Shown one piece after another: positions 24,748 to 33,442 of a DNA stretch of 38,996 bases. This DNA comes from Ancylomarina longa (lineage in GTDB: Bacteria > Bacteroidota > Bacteroidia > Bacteroidales > Marinifilaceae), in NCBI RefSeq assembly GCF_003996985.1, contig NZ_RJJX01000026.1:1-38996 (forward strand), in the 5' to 3' direction. The position numbers and the translations under genes are program-made. Within the stretch, counting starts at the first letter, position 1; the number at the start of each line of letters is the position of its first letter. The notes under the pieces are model-generated. The model saw only the letters and a list, made by a program, of their open reading frames with translations, ran no database searches and had not been told where the DNA came from.

Positions 24748-25056
24748 TCAGCAATCTATTTCTTGTATTAGAGTTTCTTCGGTCAAAAGGGTGAATTCTC
24801 TTCCTTGCTCGTAGTTGACCAATTTAAAAAAACTGCAATTGATACAACTCAATAATTTGTCTTCGAGTTTGCCCTGCAAATTATCATGGCATATAGTGCC
24901 ATTTACTGTCCAGCAATATCTTCCGGCAGCTGTGCCTCCATTTATTCCATTAAATACATCAAGCGTACTGGTAGGACACACACCTAATTCTTCGGCGTTT
25001 ACTCCACCTTGCTCTCTTCCACAACGAAAATATTCCCAACAATTAATAACTTTCAT
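24748..25056 (-). CDS. Two-CW domain protein
   Basis: The protein of 102 residues from ATG 25056 begins MKVINCWEYFRCGREQGG and contains GVCPTS, GRYCWTVNGTIC and LLSCINCSFFK. The paired Cys-Trp motifs (NCWEYF and YCWTV) and eight or so cysteines are the mark of the two-CW domain, a small cysteine-rich, probably metal-binding module seen in many environmental bacteria. An upstream in-frame Met at 25104 would add 16 residues without family similarity and is less likely. Function unknown; such modules often accompany signalling proteins, and a PAS histidine kinase lies next door. Confidence 0.8.
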   Translation of the reverse strand: MKVINCWEYFRCGREQGGVNAEELGVCPTSTLDVFNGINGGTAAGRYCWTVNGTICHDNLQGKLEDKLLSCINCSFFKLVNYEQGREFTLLTEETLIQEIDC

Positions 25057-25169
25057 ATTTTTATTATATGCTTCTAAAATAGGATAATAATTGCTAATGT
25101 TCAAAGATATTTGTTAAGTAGCTTCGAAATTGTGCTTAATTTGGATTATTCTCTGACCTAAGACCTTTA

Positions 25170-25724
25170 TTATTCCCATAATTTCATTATTTCCGCATCA
25201 GTTAGGGATTCGAAAGCTAATAAGCTCTGGTAAGGATCTCCGGATATCTGAAGCAAATGAGCAAATGCAGGTTCTGTTTTTAATCCATCTTTTTTTAATT
25301 GAATAATCTGATGCTTGAAATCTTCTCCCAGCAGTCGGAGAATTCTGGATTCTATAATCATATGTCGGTAAGCATTCTGACTGGCAACAGGGAAAAGAGA
25401 ACCGTAGATTTCAATTTCAAAATCCTGATAAAGAAAACTGGCAATTACAACCCAATACCCATCCTTTTCCTTTTGAACAATAGTAAAATGCGATTCATTT
25501 TTGAATAGAGAAAGAAGTCTGTTTTCAAATTTATCTGCATCTTGGTATTTGCAGGAGATATCCAAATCACTTGAAGCTATCGAGATATCAATAGGGAGGC
25601 TGCCAGTAAGTATAGGATAATATTCCTTCAATTTTTCAAACAGTTGAAGCTCGTTTAAACAGTGATATGCTTTTTGTTGCTTTGCCGATCCGAAGTTCAG
25701 GTAGGTTATATTTTCCCAGTTCAT
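25170..25724 (-). CDS. DUF4269 nucleotidyltransferase-like protein
   Basis: This 184-residue protein has TGSLPIDISIASSDLDISC (about 40-58), the G-S-x(n)-D-x-D pattern of nucleotidyltransferase-fold proteins as seen in DUF4269. The chemistry is not known for the family. The gene starts 4 bp after the stop of the DNPH1-like gene on the same strand, so the two are co-transcribed and probably linked in function, perhaps in nucleotide metabolism. Confidence 0.82.
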   Translation of the reverse strand: MNWENITYLNFGSAKQQKAYHCLNELQLFEKLKEYYPILTGSLPIDISIASSDLDISCKYQDADKFENRLLSLFKNESHFTIVQKEKDGYWVVIASFLYQDFEIEIYGSLFPVASQNAYRHMIIESRILRLLGEDFKHQIIQLKKDGLKTEPAFAHLLQISGDPYQSLLAFESLTDAEIMKLWE

Positions 25725-25728
25725 CTTA

Positions 25729-26130
25729 TTAGTGAGTTAATTGATTTTTTAAAATCTTTTTTGCTTCTTCCAGCGTTGCGTATTCAAAACATTGAAGATC
25801 TGTACATCCACGAATCATCGCAGAAGTGGTTTTTCCATTGATGCTTCTGTAGAGGCAAATAATTGGCTTTTTCATATCAAGCGCTCTTCCAATTTCATAT
25901 CCCACCCCAAGTGATGGAGTAGAAACTTCAGCCACCAGAACATCCGATTCAATTACCCAATTCATATCCCGATCATGTATTTCCTGATCGGTCATGTTAT
26001 TTTTTTTAATTTTGGTACCAATATGCTCGGTAAGCACAGTTCCATATTGCTTTAATTCCTCAATGATTTCGTGGTATATTTCTACATCCTGCTGACCACC
26101 TCGTATCGACCCTGAAAAGTATATTTTCAT
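25729..26130 (-). CDS. Nucleoside 2-deoxyribosyltransferase-like / DNPH1-like N-glycosidase
   Basis: This 133-residue protein starts MKIYFSGSIRGGQQD, has ESDVLVAEVSTPSLGVGYEIGRA (Asp63, Glu79) and fits the nucleoside 2-deoxyribosyltransferase fold, closest in length and motifs to DNPH1/Rcl. These enzymes cut deoxynucleoside monophosphates to free base and deoxyribose 5-phosphate; Glu in GYEIGRA is the nucleophile. It could serve nucleotide-pool cleaning. It is 4 bp upstream of the DUF4269 gene. Confidence 0.85.
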   Translation of the reverse strand: MKIYFSGSIRGGQQDVEIYHEIIEELKQYGTVLTEHIGTKIKKNNMTDQEIHDRDMNWVIESDVLVAEVSTPSLGVGYEIGRALDMKKPIICLYRSINGKTTSAMIRGCTDLQCFEYATLEEAKKILKNQLTH

Positions 26131-26176
26131 ATTTCTGTTTTCTTGAGCCCTTTTAGAAACTTGGAGTAGATGAATT

Positions 26177-26749
26177 TTAGTTTAACTGCGCTCGTACTTT
26201 TGCAGGTATCAATCGCTGCAAGCCTTTTGCCTGAGGCGAATTCACATCAATATATTTCCAATTGTCAGTAGATTTATTGGCAATTGCGACCATTGAACGA
26301 TGCGCATTTATCGTAAATGAATTGCTGGCTTCGTCATACTTCACATTACTCTTTCCAAATTCTTGTTCGAATTGAGGTTGTACTAAAATTTTACCTTGCG
26401 ACATTAATCCCGAGAGCCGAACCTTTATGATGCCATTGTAATAGATCTTGCAATACTTTTCCTTCCCCGACACCACTACCTTTGATATTTTATCGATAGC
26501 CTGAAAGGTAGTGTGCATTTTCACACCCATGTTATCCATTCCTTCCAAAACCATCACCATATTATCCTTGCTCATCATATCAAAAATTGGAGGATACATC
26601 ATCTGTGTTACCTCATCCCATTGCCTGTTGTTAAAAGCACTTGTATAGTTTCTTAAATCTTTCTCGAAATGCTTTTTTAGTTGGTTTTGAGCAAAAACAG
26701 AGGTCTGCAACAAACTAAGCAGTATCAGGATAATGCCAATTCTTCTCAT
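26177..26749 (-). CDS. Secreted protein of unknown function, NTF2-like fold suspected
   Basis: This 190-residue protein has a signal peptide (1-21, ending VFAQ). The mature part begins with helices (HFEKDLRNYTSAFNNRQWDEVTQMMYPPIF) and continues with beta strands, a pattern like NTF2/SnoaL-type proteins. No catalytic motif is recognisable. It probably acts in the periplasm. It lies 46 bp upstream of the DNPH1-like gene on the same strand and may be co-transcribed with it. Confidence 0.7.
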   Translation of the reverse strand: MRRIGIILILLSLLQTSVFAQNQLKKHFEKDLRNYTSAFNNRQWDEVTQMMYPPIFDMMSKDNMVMVLEGMDNMGVKMHTTFQAIDKISKVVVSGKEKYCKIYYNGIIKVRLSGLMSQGKILVQPQFEQEFGKSNVKYDEASNSFTINAHRSMVAIANKSTDNWKYIDVNSPQAKGLQRLIPAKVRAQLN

Positions 26750-27083
26750 ATCTTTCTTTTTAAATTTCAGAGGAAGATAGCAAAAAAATAGTAGGATGAG
26801 GGTTTAGTAGTCCGTTAGAGGTAATATTTGTGTTGTGATTGTCTTTGACAAACAAAGAAAAGACCTGTACTGTTTATTTCAGTCTTATTTTAATTTTTAT
26901 AGATCTTGAAAGTAGGACTGATATTTAAATCTGTAAATTTATTCCACTTATTACTATTGCGTATTTCTAAGGCAATAATTTCAGAATAAACAAAATAAAG
27001 CACTAATTGTAATATACAGTAGAAGCATAAAATGCCAAGTTTAAATTCCAGCTTATACAATATCACAATTATAACAAGACAGA
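26750..27083. other. Non-coding divergent region
   Basis: This 334-bp gap separates the divergent genes at 26749 (minus) and 27084 (plus). No reading frame, promoter with a full consensus, or long repeat stands out. Only a short CTTTG/CAAAG inverted repeat near 26861-26875 and weak dyads further right were seen. It presumably carries both promoters. Confidence 0.6.
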
Positions 27084-27863
27084 ATGAAAGGAAAGGGTGG
27101 TATGAAAAAAACGTTTATTTTTCGGTTCTATGCAGAATTGAACGATTTCCTTCCACAAAACAGAAGGCAAAAGTCATTCTTAGAATCGTTTAAAACACCA
27201 ATCACCATTGCTGAAACCATGGTATCCCTTGGAATTCCATTTTCTGAAATCGATTTGATATTAGTCAATGGAGAATCGGTAGCGATGAATCATCGCTTAA
27301 AAGAAAATGATCGCGTCTCCGTATATCCGATTTTTGAAAGCATGGATATTTCATCGAAAACAAAAGTTAGAGTAAAGGCATTACGGGTAACAAAGTTTAT
27401 ATTGGATTGCCATCTTGGTAAGCTGGCAAAATACTTGCGAATGTTAGGTTTTGACACCTTGTACCGTAACGACTTTGGCGATGATGAAATAATAGATATT
27501 GCTAGCGAGGAGGAAAGAATAATTTTAACTCGTGATAAGTTACTCCTTAGTTCCCCAAAAATATCACATGCTTATTTTGTTAGAGCCATTGATCGGCATG
27601 AGCAATTAATTGAGGTCGTCAAGAAATTCGATCTGTATAGTCAGTTCAGATCTTTTACTCGTTGTATGACCTGCAATGCAAGTTTATATGAGATTAGTAA
27701 GGAAGAAATAATAAATAAAATTGATCGGGAAACGGCTCGGGTATTTAATCAGTTTTTTTATTGTAAGCATTGTGACAAAGTGTTTTGGAAAGGTTCGCAT
27801 TTTAAGAGAATGGAAGCTTTTATCAGAGAGTTAGTTTTAAATAATGTGCGTCGAAGTTTGTAA
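27084..27863 (+). CDS. Mut7-C RNase domain protein with ubiquitin-like N-domain
   Basis: This 259-residue protein has a MoaD/ubiquitin-like N-terminal domain (about 10-85, Mut7-C_ub type) followed by a Mut7-C domain (about 103-250). The PIN-like acidic residues D108, D130-D134 and D151 (ILTRD) are present, and a zinc ribbon uses C194-MT-C197 and C227-KH-C230, ending DKVFWKGSHFKRM. Mut7-C proteins are predicted metal-dependent RNases; bacterial roles are not settled. The first Met (27084) and Met7 (27102) are both possible starts. It stands alone, convergent with the DUF4097 gene. Confidence 0.88.
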   Translation: MKGKGGMKKTFIFRFYAELNDFLPQNRRQKSFLESFKTPITIAETMVSLGIPFSEIDLILVNGESVAMNHRLKENDRVSVYPIFESMDISSKTKVRVKALRVTKFILDCHLGKLAKYLRMLGFDTLYRNDFGDDEIIDIASEEERIILTRDKLLLSSPKISHAYFVRAIDRHEQLIEVVKKFDLYSQFRSFTRCMTCNASLYEISKEEIINKIDRETARVFNQFFYCKHCDKVFWKGSHFKRMEAFIRELVLNNVRRSL

Positions 27864-27914
27864 GAGAATTATTATATCTGTATTAATGAGATAATGAAGA
27901 ATCCAAATAACACA

Positions 27915-27944
27915 AAAGACCAAATCCGGATAGATTTGATCTTT
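27915..27944. terminator. Shared hairpin between convergent genes
   Basis: AAAGACCAAATC (27915-27926) pairs with GATTTGATCTTT (27933-27944) with one mismatch. It sits between the ends of the Mut7-C gene and the DUF4097 gene and may terminate both, although T-runs are short. Confidence 0.5.
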
Positions 27945-27965
27945 GCGCTTATAATTAATTTGCTG

Positions 27966-29009
27966 TTACTCCAAGCGAATTTTACAATTGTTGGCACGAA
28001 TATTCAGATTAGAAATAGCCTTTTTTGAGCCAATTTTACCTTTTGCAACAAAGGTCTTTTTGTCGGCAGTCGCCTGATTGGATAAGGTGAAATCGGTAGA
28101 GTTATTGAATTTCACCGATTTGTGATTGATTTCGTAATCCATTTGGCAGCCTTGCATAAAGCTTAAACCGATATTTCCGTATTTCGAGTCAAGCTTAATA
28201 AAGGAAAATAGGTTGTTGATGTTGAAAACATTAAGATGACCGAATTTCAATTCAAAATCGATCTCCCCACCCATTTGTGCAATTTCAAATTTCGAGAAGT
28301 TCGATGATCCATATAGATATTCAATCTCCTTTATATTGAATTTATCGCGAGCCGATTTTATATTTAAATTGTCGATGGCGTGAATTTCAATCTCTGAATC
28401 ACGACTTTCGCCGGATAGCTTTTCTGCCTCCTGAATACTTACATGCGCATTGGCAAAATCAATTTCTGAATTACCCAGGCTATTTACCTGAAAGTTGGAA
28501 CCTGCGACTTTGAATTTGTTTTCACCACTCAAATCCTGAGCGGTAAAACTCCCGTTACTCAAATCAAGCCTTATATTACCATCATGACTATCCATAAAAA
28601 CAGATCCATTCCTCTGCACGATATCCAGATTCACACTAGATGGTAATTGTACCGTATAATTGATTTTTATCTTTCCTTTATTAAAAAGAGAATTCGTCAA
28701 TTTTTTGAAAGTGAAGAAGTCACCCAAAACCGTTTGAGCAACCAATTGGTGATCGCCTTTGGTAAAATCAACAGAAATATTGTCGGCAATGGTTTCATTT
28801 TTTGTGTCGCTTGAGCCATCAACGCTGATAAGAATCTCGAAGCGAATTTCATTTTTCTCCCAGTGTTTAATTTTTATTTTCCCATATTTCGATTCTATCT
28901 TCAAATTTTTCACGGCAGGAAAAATCTTCTCAATTTTCTTGTATTTGCTGGCATGAGCAGAACCAATGAACAAGCAAATTCCCATTAAAGCAAGCAGGAT
29001 TCTTTTCAT
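27966..29009 (-). CDS. Secreted DUF4097-like beta-repeat protein
   Basis: This 347-residue protein has a signal peptide (1-20, ending AHA). The mature part is a long series of short beta strands with recurring Asn/Asp and S-K-Y-G-(N/K)-I patterns (ESKYGKIKIKHW, DSKYGNIGLSF), as in DUF4097/DUF2807 beta-helix or putative adhesin proteins. These form solenoids; in Bacteroidota they often sit near regulators of envelope stress. It is 55 bp downstream of lnt on the same strand. The role is unknown. Confidence 0.78.
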   Translation of the reverse strand: MKRILLALMGICLFIGSAHASKYKKIEKIFPAVKNLKIESKYGKIKIKHWEKNEIRFEILISVDGSSDTKNETIADNISVDFTKGDHQLVAQTVLGDFFTFKKLTNSLFNKGKIKINYTVQLPSSVNLDIVQRNGSVFMDSHDGNIRLDLSNGSFTAQDLSGENKFKVAGSNFQVNSLGNSEIDFANAHVSIQEAEKLSGESRDSEIEIHAIDNLNIKSARDKFNIKEIEYLYGSSNFSKFEIAQMGGEIDFELKFGHLNVFNINNLFSFIKLDSKYGNIGLSFMQGCQMDYEINHKSVKFNNSTDFTLSNQATADKKTFVAKGKIGSKKAISNLNIRANNCKIRLE

Positions 29010-29064
29010 ATACTGTAGTTTAAAAAGTTTAATGATTTAAAAAGATGATTTAAAAATAGGCGAT

Positions 29065-30612
29065 TTAGTTTGTTCTTTTTAATGATTGCTGGGTGTATGT
29101 CTGTATTTTAACAAATATTAAGAGAAGTATTGCGAAGAACAGACAGATTCTACCAATAAAATCACCGTGCTGAGAATAAAAAGTTGCCTTCTTTTCTAAA
29201 CTCACATTCCCCGAAAGTATTGCCGGTTGCCACCATTTAGTTTGGGATATAATTTTGCCTTTTGCATTAATGAGAGCGGAGATACCATTATTGGCAATCC
29301 GAATATACTGTCGACGGCTTTCAATGGCACGAATCTGACTGTAATGGAAATGATATTGGTAACCGGGAGTATTTTTCCACCAACCATCATTGGTGATCAT
29401 ACATATAAAACCAGGTTTTGCAGGAACTCGTTGGGCACAATAGTCTCCAAATATCGATTCAAAGCAAACAATAGGAGTTAGCGCAACAGAATCATTGGAA
29501 TAAAAGGATGCTGTGCTATTTCTGCTACTGTAGGTGCCTTTATATCCCCCAATTTCAAGCGCATAATCATTCAGGAATCCAAGGTATCGATTAAAAGGCA
29601 TGCTTTCGAATAGAGGCACTAGCTTGGTTTTGTGATAGAAGGCAGGTATTGTATCCGCTAAAAAAAGTGCCGAATTATAGGATTCCTTTTTATCATTATA
29701 GCTTCCCTCACTCTGTACACCAATAAGGAAATTGGTTTTAGGATATTTCTTTTTTAATGCCAGTAATCGATTAAAGTAGGAGGATTTATTGGGTTTATTC
29801 TCTTTTATATAATCCAAAATCAGGGTTTCCGGGCCAAAAAGATAATCCGGTTGTAATGACTGGCATAATGAATCTGCTTGGGACAGAAAATTAGAAAAAT
29901 GCTTTTCCTCTTGCTCTGGTACAAATTTCTCGGTGTATGGATCAAGATTGGGTTGAATCAGAACAAAACTCCTTGTTGATATTTTGCTTTCTGGCTGATG
30001 AAAGATAACATTGGAAAAAGTTAAGGGAATAGCAATGATAAGGCCAACACCAATGATATTGGTTAGGCGTATTGAATGTGATTTTACAAATGCGGCGTAG
30101 CAGGCAATATTGACTATTATAATCCACAAACTACCACCTCTGGTACCTGTAAATTCGTACCATTGCATCCACTTTGGAGCGGAGGCAAAAGCATTTCCCA
30201 AGTTCAACCAAGGAAAAGCCAATTCCCATTGGGTATGGAAATATTCAAAACCCAGCCAGATAATCAGAAAAGGAAAAAGAATAGGAATCTGTTGCATCTT
30301 ACGGGTTTTGCTGATCAACCAAAAAACCAGGGAGAGGATTAAGGCATTCAGGATAATAATGAGGATAACGCCGAATAGCTGAGCTTTCCCCACCCACCAA
30401 TAAGCCATCGCGTTCCATATCAGAAAACAGATAAGGCTATAATTAAAAAGGAGGTAAGAATTAGGATGATTCTGAAGTTTATCTTCTAATATCAGCAAGG
30501 GAATCCATGCAATAAAAATTAGGAAAAAGAGGGCTGGAATGCAGAAAGGTATTCCCAACAAAATTCCGGATGCAATGGCAAGAAGAATGTTTTTATTCAC
30601 TTTAGGTATCAT
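29065..30612 (-). CDS. lnt: Apolipoprotein N-acyltransferase
   Basis: This 515-residue inner-membrane enzyme adds the third acyl chain to lipoproteins. Several membrane segments (about 8-200) precede a nitrilase-like domain in the periplasm with the E-K-C triad: Glu262 (FGPETLIL), Lys328 (YHKTKLVP) and Cys383 (VCFESIFG). A last membrane helix lies at about 490-508. Length is typical. The 340-bp region upstream holds a 21-bp repeat array. With gldD and other lipoproteins present, a complete lipoprotein pathway is expected. Confidence 0.93.
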   Translation of the reverse strand: MIPKVNKNILLAIASGILLGIPFCIPALFFLIFIAWIPLLILEDKLQNHPNSYLLFNYSLICFLIWNAMAYWWVGKAQLFGVILIIILNALILSLVFWLISKTRKMQQIPILFPFLIIWLGFEYFHTQWELAFPWLNLGNAFASAPKWMQWYEFTGTRGGSLWIIIVNIACYAAFVKSHSIRLTNIIGVGLIIAIPLTFSNVIFHQPESKISTRSFVLIQPNLDPYTEKFVPEQEEKHFSNFLSQADSLCQSLQPDYLFGPETLILDYIKENKPNKSSYFNRLLALKKKYPKTNFLIGVQSEGSYNDKKESYNSALFLADTIPAFYHKTKLVPLFESMPFNRYLGFLNDYALEIGGYKGTYSSRNSTASFYSNDSVALTPIVCFESIFGDYCAQRVPAKPGFICMITNDGWWKNTPGYQYHFHYSQIRAIESRRQYIRIANNGISALINAKGKIISQTKWWQPAILSGNVSLEKKATFYSQHGDFIGRICLFFAILLLIFVKIQTYTQQSLKRTN

Positions 30613-30952
30613 TCAAATTATATTAATTGGCGTTACTTATTCGTTGTAATCACTCAAGCTTGCAAAGGATTATTGCTGTGGCAAGATAAATCTTATTTTT
30701 TAGTTATTGTTATTTTAGGAAGGGTCACCTGAATGTATTGGTTTTAGTAGCCCCGAGGTACAATTTCCTTTCCCATAGGTAGAATTACCCTTCCCATAGG
30801 TAGGTTTGCCCCTCCCATTTGTAATATATTGACTTCCCTGGCAATATTGACCCGTCCTCAGGCAAATTCTGTACAATTTATGCTAATATTTCGCAATAAA
30901 AACACGAGAGCTGTATACGCTATTTTTGAAATTCCAACATTTCAGAATTCCT
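30613..30952. other. Non-coding region upstream of lnt
   Basis: This 340-bp gap lies between the EamA stop and the lnt start, both on the minus strand. It contains the 21-bp array at 30747-30872 and no convincing reading frame. The part nearest lnt (30613-30720) has no full -33/-7 consensus that I could see. Confidence 0.6.
30747..30872. repeat. Second 21-bp phased repeat array (six units)
   Basis: Six 21-bp units start at 30747, 30768, 30789, 30810, 30831 and 30852. The two central units share TTCCCATAGGTAG, agreeing in about 17 of 21 positions; the third reads CTCCCATTTGTAA, and flanking units decay (CCCCGAGGTAC, TTCCCTGGCAA, GTCCTCAGGCA). The unit sequence is unrelated to the array at 366-554, but the spacing is the same with at most 1-bp jitter. 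The pyrimidine-rich start and AGGTA core suggest a different binding protein or a different origin. Confidence 0.65.
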
Positions 30953-31819
30953 TTACCGGTGGGTAAGATTTACACCGATTAGGATAAGGAATATTGATGC
31001 GATTTGGGCAATGGAAATATGATCGCCGCCAATTACAATTCCCCAAAAAATGGCAATAATAGGGATGAGATAGGCAATTGAAGCTGCAAAGACATGCGAT
31101 GATTTTTTAATAAGTTGATTGTAAAAAATAACTCCTACAAAAGTGAGTAGTGCTAATAAGCCGAGCATTACAGAACTACGAAAAAATGTTTCGGAAGCAA
31201 GGGGAGTGCTAAAATCTGTAAAGGCTAGAAAGCATCCAGCCATGGGACCTACAAATAAAAAGGCCAAAGAGGCAATTTCTGTTCCGGTGAGTTTAGGCAA
31301 GGCAAAACTCACAATATTTATGCTAATAGCCACTGAAACAATAGCCATAAATACATAGAATACGCCCCAAAAATAGGAAGTTCCATATGAATCACCCGAA
31401 AAGCTAATTACCATGGTTCCGGCAAAACCCAATAGGATACCACCAATGATTTTTTTGTTGGTTTGTGCTCTAAAAAATAGAATTGCCAGCAATAAGGTTA
31501 CCATTGGTAACATGGCATTTAGCATGCCGGCCACCGATGAATTGATTTGGGTTTGCGCCTTGGCAAAGAAGTACGATGGACCAATATTTCCTGTAATTCC
31601 CGAAAGTAACAATGGAAGAATATTTTCTTTTGATAGTTTCTTGAAATGCTTAAAAATTAAGGGAAGGAATAAAATAAAAGACAGAAAAACCTGTATTGCT
31701 GCAACCTGATTATGAGAATAACTTTTCAGGGCTATCTCTCTTAAAATATAAGGGCTTCCCCAAATGAAAGATACTAAAAGGAGAAGCGCCCAGTTGCTGT
31801 ATTTTTTACTTAATGTCAT
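30953..31819 (-). CDS. EamA/DMT-family transporter
   Basis: This 288-residue integral membrane protein has ten hydrophobic segments arranged as two EamA repeats of five (about 10-140 and 150-285; FIWGSPYILREIALK opens the first, FYNQLIKKSSHVFAASIAYLIPIIA is in the second). The family exports amino acids, nucleobases or other metabolites; the substrate cannot be assigned. It lies 31 bp after the DUF4924 gene and is probably co-transcribed with it. Confidence 0.9.
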   Translation of the reverse strand: MTLSKKYSNWALLLLVSFIWGSPYILREIALKSYSHNQVAAIQVFLSFILFLPLIFKHFKKLSKENILPLLLSGITGNIGPSYFFAKAQTQINSSVAGMLNAMLPMVTLLLAILFFRAQTNKKIIGGILLGFAGTMVISFSGDSYGTSYFWGVFYVFMAIVSVAISINIVSFALPKLTGTEIASLAFLFVGPMAGCFLAFTDFSTPLASETFFRSSVMLGLLALLTFVGVIFYNQLIKKSSHVFAASIAYLIPIIAIFWGIVIGGDHISIAQIASIFLILIGVNLTHR

Positions 31820-31850
31820 TTTGGAATATCGTAGGGAGAATTGTTGGAAA

Positions 31851-32390
31851 TTAGTCTTTATCTTCTTCGAAAGCCTTGTATTTAGCTGTTAAGTCAGAAA
31901 TTAATTGACTAAAAGTAGTAACAGCCGCAATGGTATCTTTAGAGATTTCTTTTTGTTGCAATTTCAACATCAAAATGCCGTAAAGGGCGGTAAGGCATAC
32001 TTCAATATCATTATTTTCCTCAGTAGCATGTGCCTTTTTGCGGAATTCATTGATATTACCAGCTGCTTGTTGAAAAAATCCCATATAAGCCTGATCCTTT
32101 TTTTTATCGATTAAGTATAAATGAAAATCGTAAAGTTCATTCACATTATTCTGTAAAATCTGAAGATGTCCTTTTTCTTCAATTTTCTCAATTTTCATCA
32201 TTTCGATCAGGTTCTCGTACCAATCACGAATTTCCTGTTGCGTTTCCTTAGGTTGTTTAAATTGTTGAATAATCTGCTTATCCAAAGTCTCAATATTAAA
32301 TTGGTAGGCTCTGATAATGTCTTCCACTTGCCACATGTACAATAGGTACTCTGCTAAATTTGTTTTCTTTTTATCTTGTGCAATAATCAT
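31851..32390 (-). CDS. DUF4924 family protein
   Basis: This 179-residue all-alpha cytosolic protein begins MIIAQDKKKTNLAEYLLYMWQVEDIIRAY, the typical DUF4924 start in Bacteroidota, and contains NNVNELYDFHLYLI and a helical C-terminal half. No enzymatic motif is seen. It shares the strand with the EamA gene 31 bp downstream. A heptamer repeat tract begins just 5 bp before its start codon, which could make expression variable. Confidence 0.85.
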   Translation of the reverse strand: MIIAQDKKKTNLAEYLLYMWQVEDIIRAYQFNIETLDKQIIQQFKQPKETQQEIRDWYENLIEMMKIEKIEEKGHLQILQNNVNELYDFHLYLIDKKKDQAYMGFFQQAAGNINEFRKKAHATEENNDIEVCLTALYGILMLKLQQKEISKDTIAAVTTFSQLISDLTAKYKAFEEDKD

Positions 32391-32395
32391 ATTCT

Positions 32396-32442
32396 TCAGT
32401 TATCAGTTATCAGTTATCAGTTATCAGTTATCAGTTATCAGT
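32396..32442. repeat. Heptamer tandem repeat (TTATCAG)n
   Basis: Six perfect copies of TTATCAG (32400-32441) are preceded by a partial TCAG. The tract lies 5-52 bp upstream of the DUF4924 start codon on the minus strand, where it reads CTGATAA. Similar heptamers occur as non-coding repeats in many bacteria; copy number is likely to vary between strains. Confidence 0.9.
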
Positions 32443-32470
32443 GAAAGATTCCCTGATGACTGTTCGCATT

Positions 32471-32845
32471 TTATTGTTTTAGTTTATCTATTAGGCGTCT
32501 GTCGTGTTTGGTCGGACGTCCGCTACCTCGCTCACGTTGTTCAAACCCAAATTGCTTGGTTGAATTTAGCAGATCAAGTTGATCCTGAGCTGTAACGTCT
32601 TCCATAAAATCAACAACTAGTTTTGCTCCCATTCGTTTTCCGGAAATAGCTTTTACTTTATAGCTTCTGGTAATGGGAGGTATGCGAAGATCAATTATTT
32701 CATTCAATCTCACTTCCCGGGAAGGTTTTACCGAAACACCATTAATGCTAACCTTTCCTTTTTTACAAGCTTCAGAAGCAAGGCTACGGGTTTTGAATAT
32801 TCTTACTGCCCAAAGCCATTTGTCAATTCGTACTTTTTCATCCAT
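32471..32845 (-). CDS. hslR: S4-domain RNA-binding protein, Hsp15-like
   Basis: This 124-residue protein opens with VRIDKWLWAVRIFKTRSLASE, the S4 RNA-binding domain (about 4-70), including KGKVSINGVSVKPSREV. The basic C-terminal tail (RGSGRPTKHDRRLIDKL) matches Hsp15 (HslR), which binds blocked 50S subunits carrying nascent chains. It lies 21 bp after pth, so a link to rescue of stalled translation fits the context. Confidence 0.88.
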   Translation of the reverse strand: MDEKVRIDKWLWAVRIFKTRSLASEACKKGKVSINGVSVKPSREVRLNEIIDLRIPPITRSYKVKAISGKRMGAKLVVDFMEDVTAQDQLDLLNSTKQFGFEQRERGSGRPTKHDRRLIDKLKQ

Positions 32846-32866
32846 GGCAATTGTTTTATCAGAAAT

Positions 32867-33442
32867 TTATTTAGCAGCTTTTTTGGTATTGTATGCTGTC
32901 ATGGTTCTTTGTATACCAATCGTGCTCATTCCTTTTATCATGTTGATACAAGTCTTGAACAAATCAGGAAGAAGTTTGATTTCTTCTTCACCCCACTTGC
33001 TCAATACGTAATTTACCTGCTGTCCTTTTTGAAAGTCGGCACCAATTCCAAATCGCAATCGCGCATAATTTTGATGCCCTAATGTTTGGTTAATGTGCTT
33101 CAGTCCATTGTGTCCTGCATCACTACCTTTCGAACGAAGTCGTAAAGTTCCAAATGGTAAAGCCAGATCATCTACTAAAACCATCATATGTTCCACCGGA
33201 ATTTTTTCTTTTTGCAGCCAATAGTTTACGGCTTTACCGCTCAGATTCATATAGGTGCTTGGCTTTACTAAAATATAAGTTCTTCCTTTAAACTTATACT
33301 CAGCCATAGCACCATATCTGGCATCCTTAAATTCAATGGATGCACTTTCTGCAAGTGCATCCAGAATGCTAAATCCTATGTTGTGTCTGGTGTTTTGATA
33401 TTCAGCACCAATATTACCCAGACCTACGATCAGGTATTTCAT
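32867..33442 (-). CDS. pth: Peptidyl-tRNA hydrolase
   Basis: From the ATG at 33442 the protein has 191 residues and starts [10 protein letters not shown], the universal Pth N-terminus. An upstream Met at 33508 would add 22 residues not found in the family. Active-site residues are in place: Asn10, His20 (TRHNIGF), Asn66 (YMNLSGK), Asp91 and Asn112 (GHNGLK). It frees tRNA from prematurely released peptidyl-tRNA. The order prs-rplY-pth-hslR on one strand is common in Bacteroidota, although a terminator separates rplY from pth here. Confidence 0.94.
   Translation of the reverse strand: MKYLIVGLGNIGAEYQNTRHNIGFSILDALAESASIEFKDARYGAMAEYKFKGRTYILVKPSTYMNLSGKAVNYWLQKEKIPVEHMMVLVDDLALPFGTLRLRSKGSDAGHNGLKHINQTLGHQNYARLRFGIGADFQKGQQVNYVLSKWGEEEIKLLPDLFKTCINMIKGMSTIGIQRTMTAYNTKKAAK

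Noticed and set aside
26750-27083. tRNA or riboswitch in the 334-bp gap
   Set aside because: No cloverleaf or known aptamer pattern could be recognised.
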